The notes under the pieces were generated by a model that was given only the letters and a program-made list of their open reading frames with translations, did no database searches and was not told the DNA's origin. This document shows, piece by piece, positions 11,057 through 20,511 of a stretch of DNA of 64,000 nucleotides (the stretch's first letter is position 1; every line of letters begins with the position of its first letter). Made by a program: the position numbers and the translations under genes. The stretch spans positions 24,366,001-24,430,000 of the forward strand of contig CM075941.1 of the NCBI GenBank assembly GCA_038030265.1, written 5' to 3'. The stretch comes from Corythucha ciliata (lineage: Eukaryota > Arthropoda > Insecta > Hemiptera > Tingidae).

Positions 11057-12027
11057 TAATCACGTAGGTAACTGATGAAATAAATAACTTAATTAGAGAA
11101 CCCGGCAAAACACCAAAACTTGACAAGAAGATAAAATGAGAGGAGGCCGGTGGCATTAAAAGGAGGAAACTAGAGAGTCAAACTCACGCTAGAGCCCGCG
11201 GGTGGCGTTTCAGGGTTTTGGGCTACAGACACTCCTCATGGGGAAGGCAAGGAAAAGTAGCCAGAAGGGCTCATATCGGGTGGGCGAGGTCCATGTTTTA
11301 CTTGACGAGCTATAGCTTGGTTTTTGAAATGGTGCAAAAAATGTAAAAATAGTCCTCTTGCATTCACCCACAGGCGTTCCCAGGTCCTGCAGATTCTACA
11401 GGCCCATCTCGAATAATATGATCATGGAATCTTTTAAGGGGAAATACGAAAAAGGGTGGAGTGTGATCTACTTGCATTGATCGCTATTGCCACAGTAACC
11501 AGTCTTCCTCGTTCAGCGGATTTTAACGCTTGCCACCGTGACCACCCAGGCGAGATACATCACCCCCTATCTAGCGGTGGCACCGAAACTATCGGAACTA
11601 ATCTTTTCGTATCAACCCCAAAACATTCAATAGGGAAGCGCCCTCTAGCCGGGAATGTTTCACTCTTTTGTTTATTATGTGTATTAAAATTAAGGTCGTT
11701 TTTCTCGCAGGTTTAAAAAATTATTTTAAGAAAACTAAAATATTGGCATAAATCCTTCCCGAACCATATATAATTAAAACCCATGTCTTCTTAGTAAATT
11801 TACATATACGGTACGTAAGTAATTAGGGCTTCTCGCCCGACTGTTCAGAACGCAGGAAATAAACAGGAAAAAATGTGAATTGTAAAATATGAAAGCAAAG
11901 AGCAAGTGTGTGAATTTTAAATTGTGTACCAGTAATAAGATTGTGTCTCGTTTTCAGCTGTTTTATAAAATCATGGATCATTCCCAACTCCCCCCCCCCC
12001 ATTCAAAATCTCCCTGTGGCTACGCCG
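11057..12027. other. Gene-free flank of Transib-1
   Basis: No gene was recognised. The last five bases before the Transib (CGCCG, 12023-12027) are the left copy of its target-site duplication. Confidence 0.4.
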
Positions 12028-12054
12028 CACAGTGGTTGGAACGCGGAAAAAACC
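12028..12054 (+). repeat. Left end of Transib-1, RSS-like
   Basis: CACAGTG (12028-12034) equals the consensus heptamer of V(D)J recombination signal sequences. After 11 bases comes GAAAAAACC (12046-12054), which matches the consensus nonamer ACAAAAACC at 7 of 9 positions. Confidence 0.8.
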
Positions 12055-12847
12055 TCGATTTTCCAACTACAATTTTTTTTTCATTGGAAGCACGTTTTTA
12101 GTAGTCAACTCCTGGTAGAATATAGATATGATAGTGGTTTTGGGATTAAACATTTTTTAACCTGATTTTTATCATCATTTTCACCCCTATTTCCGCTTTT
12201 TACGTAGACAGGTTGGTTTTTGAAGGAGCTAATAACTTAGCATTATACGAATTTACGTTCAGGAAGAATGGGTGTTTTTTTTTGCGAAAAATCAGTAGAT
12301 CTAATGTTGGCTGTTACGATATAATGCAGCAACCCGGTCAAAAGTGAAAAATTATGAAGCCTTTGCGAAATTGTAATAAGAAAAACGAATTTTCACTTCA
12401 ATGTCATACGTTTCCTCGCTTTCAAAAAAAGCTCCGCCAATCTCCGGTCCGGCTTCACAATTTTTCGATGGTAGAGACCCTTTACTTTGTTCCCTGCAAA
12501 TTTGGTTTCCGCCCGCAACCGCCCGTGTTCACCACTTCGGTTTTACGAAGGAGTCTGTTCCACCATTATGAAGGCGGCTTCGGATTCCTCTGAGGATGAT
12601 GGCAATTGCATTATAGAAAAAAAAAATGTTCGTAAATTTTCCCAAAAATGTATGTTCAGGGACTTTCTTTCACACGTACCTCGACAAATTTAAAACCTAT
12701 TCATATACACGAAACATTATTCAAATTAATTAAATCACTTGATCTATTAATAAAATCGAAAGATTGATTGATATTTTTATTGCGCCGATAGGCAAAAAAA
12801 CGTCTGCTATCTCTGATTCCTAAAATGAATAAAAATGAGTTTTTGTG

Positions 12848-12905
12848 TGAGAGAAAGAGAGTGTGAGTGTGAGAGAGAAAAAGAGTGAGTGAGAGAGATA
12901 ACGAG
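12848..12905 (+). repeat. GA/GT-rich microsatellite
   Basis: An imperfect run of GAGA and GTGA units inside the 5' region of Transib-1. The serine/leucine-rich open frame on the minus strand here is an artefact of this repeat. Confidence 0.85.
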
Positions 12906-14571
12906 TGAGAATTCCGAACGTTTGGAATCAATCGAAGTAAAGAAGTTCACCGTACGAAGTACACAAAAACAAAATATGAGTAAAGGTTCGAAGGGAACAT
13001 TAATATTTATTCAAAGAAGATCGCTTCAATCAGTCTATTTCAAGATTTCGTGCTTTCTTCATTAACGTTCGCGAACCTAACAATGTCATCCGAAATACGG
13101 GTTTCGTATAAAGAACTGACTGAAGTTTTTTTCAACGGCAGCGATTTCGAGACCTATTTGATGAATACACACCCATGTTTGACAGATCATCAGGTGGCTG
13201 AACTTATAAGACAGTTAGAGAAGCGTTTTCTGCCGCATTTAAGACAAAAGTATCGAACGGTCGATTTAAGCAAGGGGAAGTTTTTCAAAAAGTTCGGTGA
13301 CTGGCTGGATAACGAGTTTGTTTTTAATTTTTCGACTCCGCGTTTGGATACGTCACCCTCGGTAGAAATTAATAGAGGAGGAAGACCGGAAAAAACCTTT
13401 GGACAATGTTCAGTGCGGGCTCAAAGATATAAGATTGCAAATCTTAGATCGAATCAATCTCAAGATCTCATAAATGCTGCGTCACTGAAAATTAATGACT
13501 CCTCTGAAACAAGTTTTGATCCAGATACTGCTCTGGCCTTGATTGTGCAGGCCAGACTTACGAAGTACCAGTATGAGGTTATCAGAAAGGCTGCAAAACA
13601 AATAGGACATAATATTTTCCCATCGTACGAGAAGGTTTTAGAGTCGAAAAAAAAGTGTTATCCTGAAAACATGGAAGTAAGCGAGTCCTTCGCCAGGATA
13701 CCACTTCAAGAACTCTTGGATCACACCACAAAAAGGCTTTTTTTGGTCCTCACTGAAGAAGCTCAGGACATTTCGGGGGGGAATCAGCTTATCCTTAAGT
13801 GGAAATGGGGATGTGATGGTGCATCTGGACAAGTTCAGTACATGCAGTCGTTGTCGACGAGTGAAGAGGGCATTTCCGACTCCCATCTCTTCATGACGTC
13901 TATCGTGCCGTTGCAAATGTCGGTCGCTAGGAATGAGAACGCCATTGTTTGGAAAAATCCACGCCCATCATCAACGCGTTACTGCAGGGTACTACGGTTT
14001 CAGCTAAAGAAAGAGACGCCTGATTTGATTCTGGATGAAAAAAGTATCGTTGAAAACGAAATCACAAGACTTCGCAGCACCATCGTTGATGTTGGAGGGA
14101 AAAGCGCATCAATTTCACATCACCTTTCGTTCACGATGCTGGACGGCAAGACAGCACAGGTCGCTACGGGCACAGCATCCTCCAGCAACTGTGTGGTGTG
14201 CGGTGCGAAACCGGCGGAAATGAACAACTTGCCTCTCGTGCGTTCTAAAAGAACCTCCAGCAGTGCCTTGGGATTGGGACTGTCTCCTCTGCACGCAAGG
14301 ATTAAATTTATGGAATTCATTTTACACGTCGCCTACAACCTTGACTTCAAGCAATGGAGGCAGTCCGACGCAACACGTCAAACCAGGGAGGAGGCGAAAA
14401 AACGTATTCAAATCGAGATTGGGACTTCATGTAAGTGTCTTGTGATGAAATATTATTTTAAAAACTTGATAGGTACACACGCTTTACGAAAACATAAATT
14501 TAAATAATCGAGTTTAATTAAAAATTAACTAAAGAAATTTAAAATAGTAATCAATTTCAAATAAATACTGG

Positions 14572-15120
14572 ATAGGAGGGAATAAGTGGGACAAAAAACT
14601 GGTTGAAGTATACACCTGTATTGCCTTTTGCAATCTAAAATTCTATTCAATTCACCATTTTCCGAAACTCAATTGTTTCTGAGATTTGATTTTTGAATGT
14701 TTTTTGAGCTATGTATCACTTTTTCCAAGTAATACGACCATGTCGCTTTCGAAGTGAAACTTTGGCGACTTTTGACGCTGAATTCAAACACCATTTTGGA
14801 TTTTTTTTTTCCGTCAGGATTATCCGTTATCAGAAAATTAACACTTTTTTATGGCATTGACTGCAGCTCAAAGCAAAAAACTGTAAAATTGTCCAGTTTT
14901 GAGCCGTTATCGAAGCCCCACAAAAAGATTAATTTTCTCGTAAACTAATAATCCTGAAAGAAAAAATGTTATCTCACTGAGCGCGGCGTCAAAAGTCGCT
15001 ACAATTTCACTATGAACCATCAATGGATGAAAAGCTATAAAAATCATATTGTAAACCGTTGACTTTCGTACCATACTCAAATGTTTTAGATTGCATGGGG
15101 CCCAATTTCCCCGAACCCAA
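14572..15120. repeat. Palindromic repeat in Transib-1 intron
   Basis: Internal complementary blocks can be paired, for example GGCGACTTTTGACGC near 14763 with GCGTCAAAAGTCGC near 14986, and GTCAGGATTATC near 14815 with AATAATCCTGA near 14946. It is a foldback element inserted in the intron. Exact ends and TSD were not resolved. Confidence 0.6.
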
Positions 15121-15124
15121 TATA

Positions 15125-16825
15125 CAGGGTGTTTGGTAAGTCGACGGCAAAAATGAAGGGGGTTTTTCTAGGCTCAAAATGGACCAAAAAAGTCCCTATA
15201 GACATAGGTCTGATTTCCAACCGTTTTCGAAATAATTGATATTTTAGTATTTTTAGCCACGACGTTGGTTATATGGGATTTAGCGCTTATAAGTCGAGAA
15301 CGGTTGCACGTACATTCAATCTAAAGGCGTTACCGGAAAGAGCAGACATTTTTCAGTGGGAATAGGTCCATTTATCTCCAGAAGAAGTCCTACTTTTCCA
15401 GCAATCAGTCAGATTGTGGAGGTTTGTATCAATTTTAGGCAGTTTAGCCGTAACTAGTTCACATGATAGCGAATCTTGAAATGCTATCCAGGTTTGGCAA
15501 ATTTCACAAAAACTTGCCTGATTAGTGAGGATCAAAATACCAAACCCAAATCAACAACCCCTTCGTAAAAGTTTGGAAAAATGAACACATTTCGAGCTAA
15601 AAGTGCTTTTTTGGGTGTTCTTTGCAATAGGCCTTTGTGAATAAATGAAAGTGAAAAATGGAATCAAGCACACCATTATTTCTCCTAAAATGAAAATGTC
15701 TAATCGTGGTCAGCGATACAAAATAAAAACATTTCGTAGCGTTTATGGCACCAATTCATAACAATTAGTAAATAAAAAAATAAATAAATTACCTAAAACT
15801 TCTTTTTCTACAATACATCTTCAAAATGTCCACCTCTGTTCCGAAGGCAGGCTCTTGCCCTTTTTCTCGTGGCACCCACTGTTACGCGAGGAGAAATGTC
15901 GACTCGAATGGCCTCAAAAGCTCCTGTTATCATTCTTCGAAGCTCCTCCTGATGCAGCAAACACGGTCTTTTACTTACAGTTTTAATCCATGGGCGCCAT
16001 ATCCGGCGATCGAAGTGGTAGTGGAATTGAACCCCCTTGTCATATCCACATATCATAACTTCTATCCAAATCCTGGCGAAATTCAATCAATTGGGGGGGG
16101 GGGGCACGATCATGTTAAGAATAAGGCTTCGACGAACATCTCCCCCAGATTTGCATTGAATGAGGCAAATCGTTCTGAATAAAGTTCAAATACACTACGA
16201 GAAGTTTTTATTTTGCATCGCTGACCTTGATTAAGGCCTAAAAAAAGTTTTATTTTCAATTTAAATAAGAAGTAGTGTGTTTAATTCAATTTTATCACCT
16301 TCATTTCTTCGCAAAGGCCTATTGCAATGAACACCCAAACAAGCACTTTTCGCTGAAAAGGTGTTCATTTCTTCAAACTTTTACAAAGAGGTGCGATAAT
16401 CTGAGTTTGGTACTTTGATCCTCACTAATGAGGCAAGTTTTTGTGAAATTTGCCAAACCTGGATGGCATTTCATGATTCGCTATCATGTATTCAAGTTAC
16501 GGCCAAAGTGCCTAAAATCGGTACAAATCTCCACAATCTGACTGGTTACTGGAAAAGTGCGACTATTTTCGGGGATAACTGGACCAATTCCCACTGAAAA
16601 ATGTCTGCTATTTTCGGTAGTGCCCTCAGATTTAATGTACGTGTAACTGTTCTCGACTTATAAGCGCTGAATCCAATAAAACCAACGTTATGGCTAAAAA
16701 TACTAAAATATCGATTACATCGAAAACTGTTGGAAATCGGACCTATGTTTATATGGAATTTTTTGGTCCATTTTGGACCTAGAAAAATCCCCTGCAATAT
16801 TGCCGTCGACTTACCAAACACCCTG
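15125..16825. mobile_element. Foldback element B (CAGGGTGTTTGG ends, TA TSD)
   Basis: The ends are CAGGGTGTTTGGTAAGTCG and its reverse complement, flanked by TA (15123-15124 and 16826-16827). Arms of about 530 bp (15125-15655 and 16295-16825) are strongly complementary. The central segment contains a remnant of a DDE transposase tail, which ties this family to the Tc1/mariner superfamily. It was inserted into the intron of Transib-1 and is therefore younger than that element. Confidence 0.85.
15808..16086 (-). pseudogene. Tc1/mariner-like transposase C-terminal remnant
   Basis: The last 45 codons of this minus-strand frame (about 15808-15950) read RRMITGAFEAIRVDISP ... RACLRNRGGHFEDVL. This resembles the usual end of insect Tc1/mariner-like transposases, where a helix is followed by R-R-x-x-A-C and G-G-H-F/I-E. 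The part upstream is unrecognisable and no catalytic residues are present. It sits in the loop of foldback element B. Confidence 0.55.
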
Positions 16826-17928
16826 TATATTCAAGTGTTTATCCTAATACAGAAATATTTTAAGTACCTACCTTTAATAAAGATGTAACACGTAAACTAA
16901 ACTACTTACTATATTTTACTATTTGCATTCATTTTCAGGTTGACAAAGTTAAACAGGGTTACGGGACAACTAATACCGGAAACGTCTCAAGGAAGTTTTT
17001 TAGTGATCCGTCATTGACTGCAGAAATCACCAACATTGATCAAAAATTGATAGAAAATCTTTCCGTAATACTTGAATTAATTACGTGCGGAGACTATCCT
17101 GTCGACCCTGCGAAATTCAGGTTATTCGCTGAAGATACTGCGGAGCTGGCTGTGTCCCTGTACCCATGGTATTATATGCCCGCATCCGTACACAGAGTCT
17201 TAATGCACGGAGCGGATATTATCGAAAACGCAGTATTACCGATCGGCCTGCTCTCGGAAGAGGCAGCGGAAAGCAGAAACAAAGACTACAGAGCTTTCTG
17301 ATCTCGTCATTCACGAAAATCCTCACGTCTGGCAACTAATGAGGACATTCTCCACATGATGTTGTTAACGTCTGATCCACTGCTGTCTCATCTCAGGCCA
17401 GAACCGAGCAAAAAACATCTGCCCCTGAGTGAAGGCGCGAGAGAACTACTTATTTCGAGCGATATTTGATTAATGCGGTCTTTTTTCTATTTCATTTAAT
17501 TGTTCGTGGTGGATTATAGAAGCTATGCATTTTATTAGTGTCATTGTACATAATATCATTTTCTTATTTACTATATTAATTGTGTACTATATTATTAATT
17601 GTTTATTATATTAATTGTGTGTTGTGTATATTAAGTGTGTTGTGGAAAAAAAAGTTTTTTTTTTTTTTTTCCAAATACATATAAATAAAAAATATGTATA
17701 TAGTGAAACGAATCTGCTTCAGGGGCAGGTTCGTCCCGCTCATCGCTCATATAATGGTGCTCCGTTTAATTCCACATATCTCCTCAAGATAAAATCCTCA
17801 AGCATGGCCAAATCGTGATAAGGGTTGATCCCACGAGTTTAGAAATGGTCTAGATCAACTCGGAATGCCGAATTCCAATAAGAATGATCATCCTTGGAAA
17901 TATTTTCCAAGAAATTGAGCGTATCTAG

Positions 17929-17965
17929 GGTTTTTTCCGGTTTTTGGCTGTTTCCAACCACTGTG
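17929..17965 (-). repeat. Right end of Transib-1, RSS-like with two nonamer-like blocks
   Basis: Reading inward on the minus strand: CACAGTG (17959-17965), an 11-base spacer, then CCAAAAACC (17939-17947), 8 of 9 matches to the RSS nonamer. A second block, GAAAAAACC (17929-17937), lies 21 bases from the heptamer and matches 7 of 9. The left end has only the 11-base spacing. Confidence 0.8.
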
Positions 17966-17970
17966 CGCCG

Positions 17971-18133
17971 GGGGAAAATTACCTTTCCTTTTACAAAGGT
18001 GAGGCTCCGCCGGCCTTTCCCATCTCGTTTTATTGTGGTCCCGCCGACTATCTTGTTCCCGTTACTCTTCCTTAACTATCCTTACCGATGAGCGCAGATT
18101 TTTCAAATTACCTAGTTCCTCCGGTAGGAACAA
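17971..18133. other. Short spacer
   Basis: Flank between Transib-1 and the pogo fragment. No feature was recognised. Confidence 0.4.
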
Positions 18134-18526
18134 TCACCCCCTCGCAGGAACATGGCGACCGTCACGGTAACACGCTCCAACTTGTTTCGTGCCTTTCTTC
18201 CCCACAATCCTGTTTGGTCTCTGTACCGTTGTCACTCCGGTTTCATCGATGTTCCAAATATCTTTCGGTGCAAATGTGTACCGGTCCGTAACTTCTTGCA
18301 AATTATCGAAAAAAGAATTCACGTTGGTCTTTTTAAAACACGTTGCACGAGCTAAACTGGTCGCCTGAGGGGTTCTCAGAGACAAAGATGAGTGTCTTTT
18401 GACGAATGACGAAAACCAGTCGACACCTGCTGATTGGTTGCGATGCCATATTTCAGGACAGTCTTTCTTGTACTGGACAGCAAGTTCGTGAAGCCAATCT
18501 TCGCACATCTTTAGCAGAGAGCCCAT
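18134..18526 (-). pseudogene. Pogo/Tigger-like transposase fragment
   Basis: The minus-strand frame has the CENP-B-type HTH tail (WFSSFVKRHSSLSLRTPQATS), a linker helix (FFDNLQEV) and the start of the DDE_1 catalytic domain. That start is DIWNIDETGVTTVQ, where the D of NIDETG is the first catalytic residue, followed by GKKGTKQVG. The similarity stops about 20 residues later, so the remaining catalytic domain is lost. In full-length relatives this protein binds DNA and excises TA-flanked elements. No ends of a pogo element were found nearby. Confidence 0.85.
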
Positions 18527-19359
18527 AGTAGATATTTGCAGACTTCAACAAATATTATTCAAGGATAGATTCATATCCCTCGGTGAAAACTAGATTTACA
18601 CTCCGGTAGCCAACTTGGGCGTTAAAATTTCAAGCCCGCAATTTTTTATGTATTTGGAAAGGGTTACGTGACAAACGTTGAAATTAATCGCCGCTCCTCT
18701 GACACTTATTGGCGATTGTAGCTAACACTAGCGGCGCTAGTGTCGTGTGATGATGAAACCGGTACTCCCCACGTATGTTAAATGATAAAAAAGTGTTTTT
18801 TCCGTTGTTCCGTCCGTAACATTCAGGGGAAAAAAGTAGTCAGTTGGCCTAAAGTAACGAGAACCGACGAGCATGGTTTCTGATACATTTATACTCAAAC
18901 GTCAAGCAAGCTCCCAAGTCTTTCGGCGGTCGACATTCTCCCAACACTGGGCTAATTGATAACTGACACCGTTGAACCCTCAATTTTTGGGAAACAATGA
19001 CATGATAATGTTGTGTCTCGGTTACGACGCAAAGAGCAATCGAAGACACAGCAGTTTTCTCTGGATTCACCATTGAGAGACATCCCACGAGCGCCTCATC
19101 ATTTCTTTATTGGTACCTACTCGCCAGCTCACTGTTTTGTTTTAGAGCTCTGAGAACGGCACGGGTTCAGCAAAATGGTCGAAAACGTTTTTGAATCGGT
19201 GTTTTCGAGTTTTCTTGCCCCAACAAACAGCCGGTAGTGAAAGTCTCTGTACGGGTGTACCACGTACCCGCATCCACATAACCGTCTTGTTTTCTTGATT
19301 CGGCGATGCCTGCTCGTCACCGTCGGATTTTTTAGCCGTAGCTCACGGGAGAAAAAAAG

Positions 19360-20511
19360 ATGGCGGACCTTGGAATCTCCTCTCATTGTGCTCTGTGCCG
19401 AAATTTGGTTAAAAATAGCGATGAGATCTTGATCTGTCAAGGTTTTTGTGCTAAAACGTTTCACGCGTCATGTATGAACATAGAAAGGGACGTTTTAGGT
19501 CAAATTAAGAGCGTGGAAGGCAATGTTTTATGGTTTTGTGAGCAGTGCCGCGAGTGTCACAAAAAACGATTGTGGTCGGCCTCTCTTCACTCTGACGCGT
19601 CTGTATTGAGTGTGATGAAAACGGAACTTGAGGCAGTGAGTAAAAACAATTCACTTCTACAAGAAAGATTGGATGTGTTGTCTGATGAGAACTGTGAGAT
19701 TAGAGGCTTTCTAACCTCTCTGGCTAACAAGATATCAGTGGTATTTGAAAAAAGCCAGGAGTGTAAAGAAAACGTTTATCCTTCCGAAGAATCTGCAGGG
19801 CGGCCGGATGAAGTGGTTTCTCCGTGCATGGTGTCAAAACCTGAAAAGAAACCATCTGACCATCTGCTCCATATTAATCAACGCTCCTCTAAGTTAAGAG
19901 GAATAGTACCTCACGCGATATCTGACGAGAGCGGTGGAAAACAACAGGATCCTCCCAAATCAGACGATTTAAAATTTGTTACAAAGCGAAAGGGTAAGAA
20001 GAGAAAGGAGGAGAGTGCACCTTCAACCCCTGGAGATAATGACAGGAAAGAATTGACTAAGGGTCAAGTCGACGGGAAAAACACCGTATCTCACTCATCA
20101 ACCAATGACAAGCCGGAAGTTCAAAGGGCTCGAGACAGACAGCCCCCTCAACCATCGTCGGTGATTCATGGAACTCGAGAGGGTGTGTTCCCTTTTTCTG
20201 GTGGAGAGCAGAGGACTTGGCTCTACGTGGGGCACATTATGAAAGGGACTGACGCAAATGTTATTAAAAACTACATCTGCGCTAGATTAGACTGTACAGA
20301 AATTACGTGCGAGAAGCTGAATTCGGTGGGAGCATATGACAGTTTTAAAGTCTCCACGAGGCGCTCTTTTGAAATAAGGCTGAAGGATCCGGACTTTTGG
20401 CCGAAGAATGTTACCGTTCGGCGTTTCAGACTTGGAAGAACAAATCAGAGAAGCGAACCTGCCGCGCATTTTTTAGGCAAAGAGAGACAAGAACCAACCA
20501 CGGGTCTCTGA
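19360..20511 (+). CDS. LINE ORF1 protein with PHD-type zinc finger
   Basis: This 383-residue protein starts MADLGISSHCALC. Residues 10-70 form a PHD/RING-like zinc finger with regular spacing: C-x2-C, then CQGFCAKTFHASC, then CEQC-x2-C. Residues about 85-125 form a predicted coiled coil. A basic, serine-rich middle (KRKGKKRKEE) follows, and then a C-terminal region with an RNA-binding-like pattern (RTWLYVGHIMKGT ... FEIRLKDPDFWPKNVTVRRF). ORF1 proteins of CR1-group LINEs often carry PHD fingers, coiled coils and RNA-binding folds, and coat the element's RNA. The stop TGA at 20509-20511 overlaps the ATG of ORF2. Confidence 0.88.
   Translation: MADLGISSHCALCRNLVKNSDEILICQGFCAKTFHASCMNIERDVLGQIKSVEGNVLWFCEQCRECHKKRLWSASLHSDASVLSVMKTELEAVSKNNSLLQERLDVLSDENCEIRGFLTSLANKISVVFEKSQECKENVYPSEESAGRPDEVVSPCMVSKPEKKPSDHLLHINQRSSKLRGIVPHAISDESGGKQQDPPKSDDLKFVTKRKGKKRKEESAPSTPGDNDRKELTKGQVDGKNTVSHSSTNDKPEVQRARDRQPPQPSSVIHGTREGVFPFSGGEQRTWLYVGHIMKGTDANVIKNYICARLDCTEITCEKLNSVGAYDSFKVSTRRSFEIRLKDPDFWPKNVTVRRFRLGRTNQRSEPAAHFLGKERQEPTTGL

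Larger units (their letters stand above)
13083..17469 (+). pseudogene. Transib transposase (RAG1-like), two exons, disrupted
   Basis: Exon 1 runs from the ATG at 13083 (good context, AACAATGTC) to a GTAAGT donor at 14431; exon 2 starts after TTTTCAG at 16939. Diagnostic features are WKWGCDGASG with catalytic D245, MLDGK with D354, a C-x2-C pair (CVVC), GLGLSPLHARIKFMEF, then in exon 2 HRVLMH and SEEAAES with the catalytic glutamate at 17269-17271. The D-D spacing of 109 is nearly that of RAG1 (108). Lesions: exon 1 ends in phase 1 but exon 2 reads in phase 0, so the canonical join is out of frame. In addition, a TGA at 17299-17301 interrupts the conserved stretch after the glutamate, with coding similarity continuing to 17469. 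The second Transib (54458-56786) is a clear homologue. The enzyme family cuts at CACAGTG ends and inserts the element at GC-rich 5-bp targets. Confidence 0.93.
12028..17965 (+). mobile_element. Transib transposon 1 (RAG1-family), degraded, TSD CGCCG
   Basis: The left end begins CACAGTGGTTGGAA and the right end finishes with its exact reverse complement. Both flanks carry CGCCG (12023-12027 and 17966-17970), a perfect GC-rich 5-bp TSD as known for Transib. The element is 5.9 kb, longer than usual, because its intron contains two palindromic repeats (about 14572-15120 and 15125-16825). It encodes a Transib transposase with both catalytic aspartates and the glutamate in place, but with a premature stop and a broken exon junction. 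It is therefore probably no longer autonomous, though its ends look usable. Confidence 0.93.

Noticed and set aside
12701..12931. Minus-strand frame rich in Ser/Leu/His
   Set aside because: It is translated GA/GT microsatellite, not a protein.
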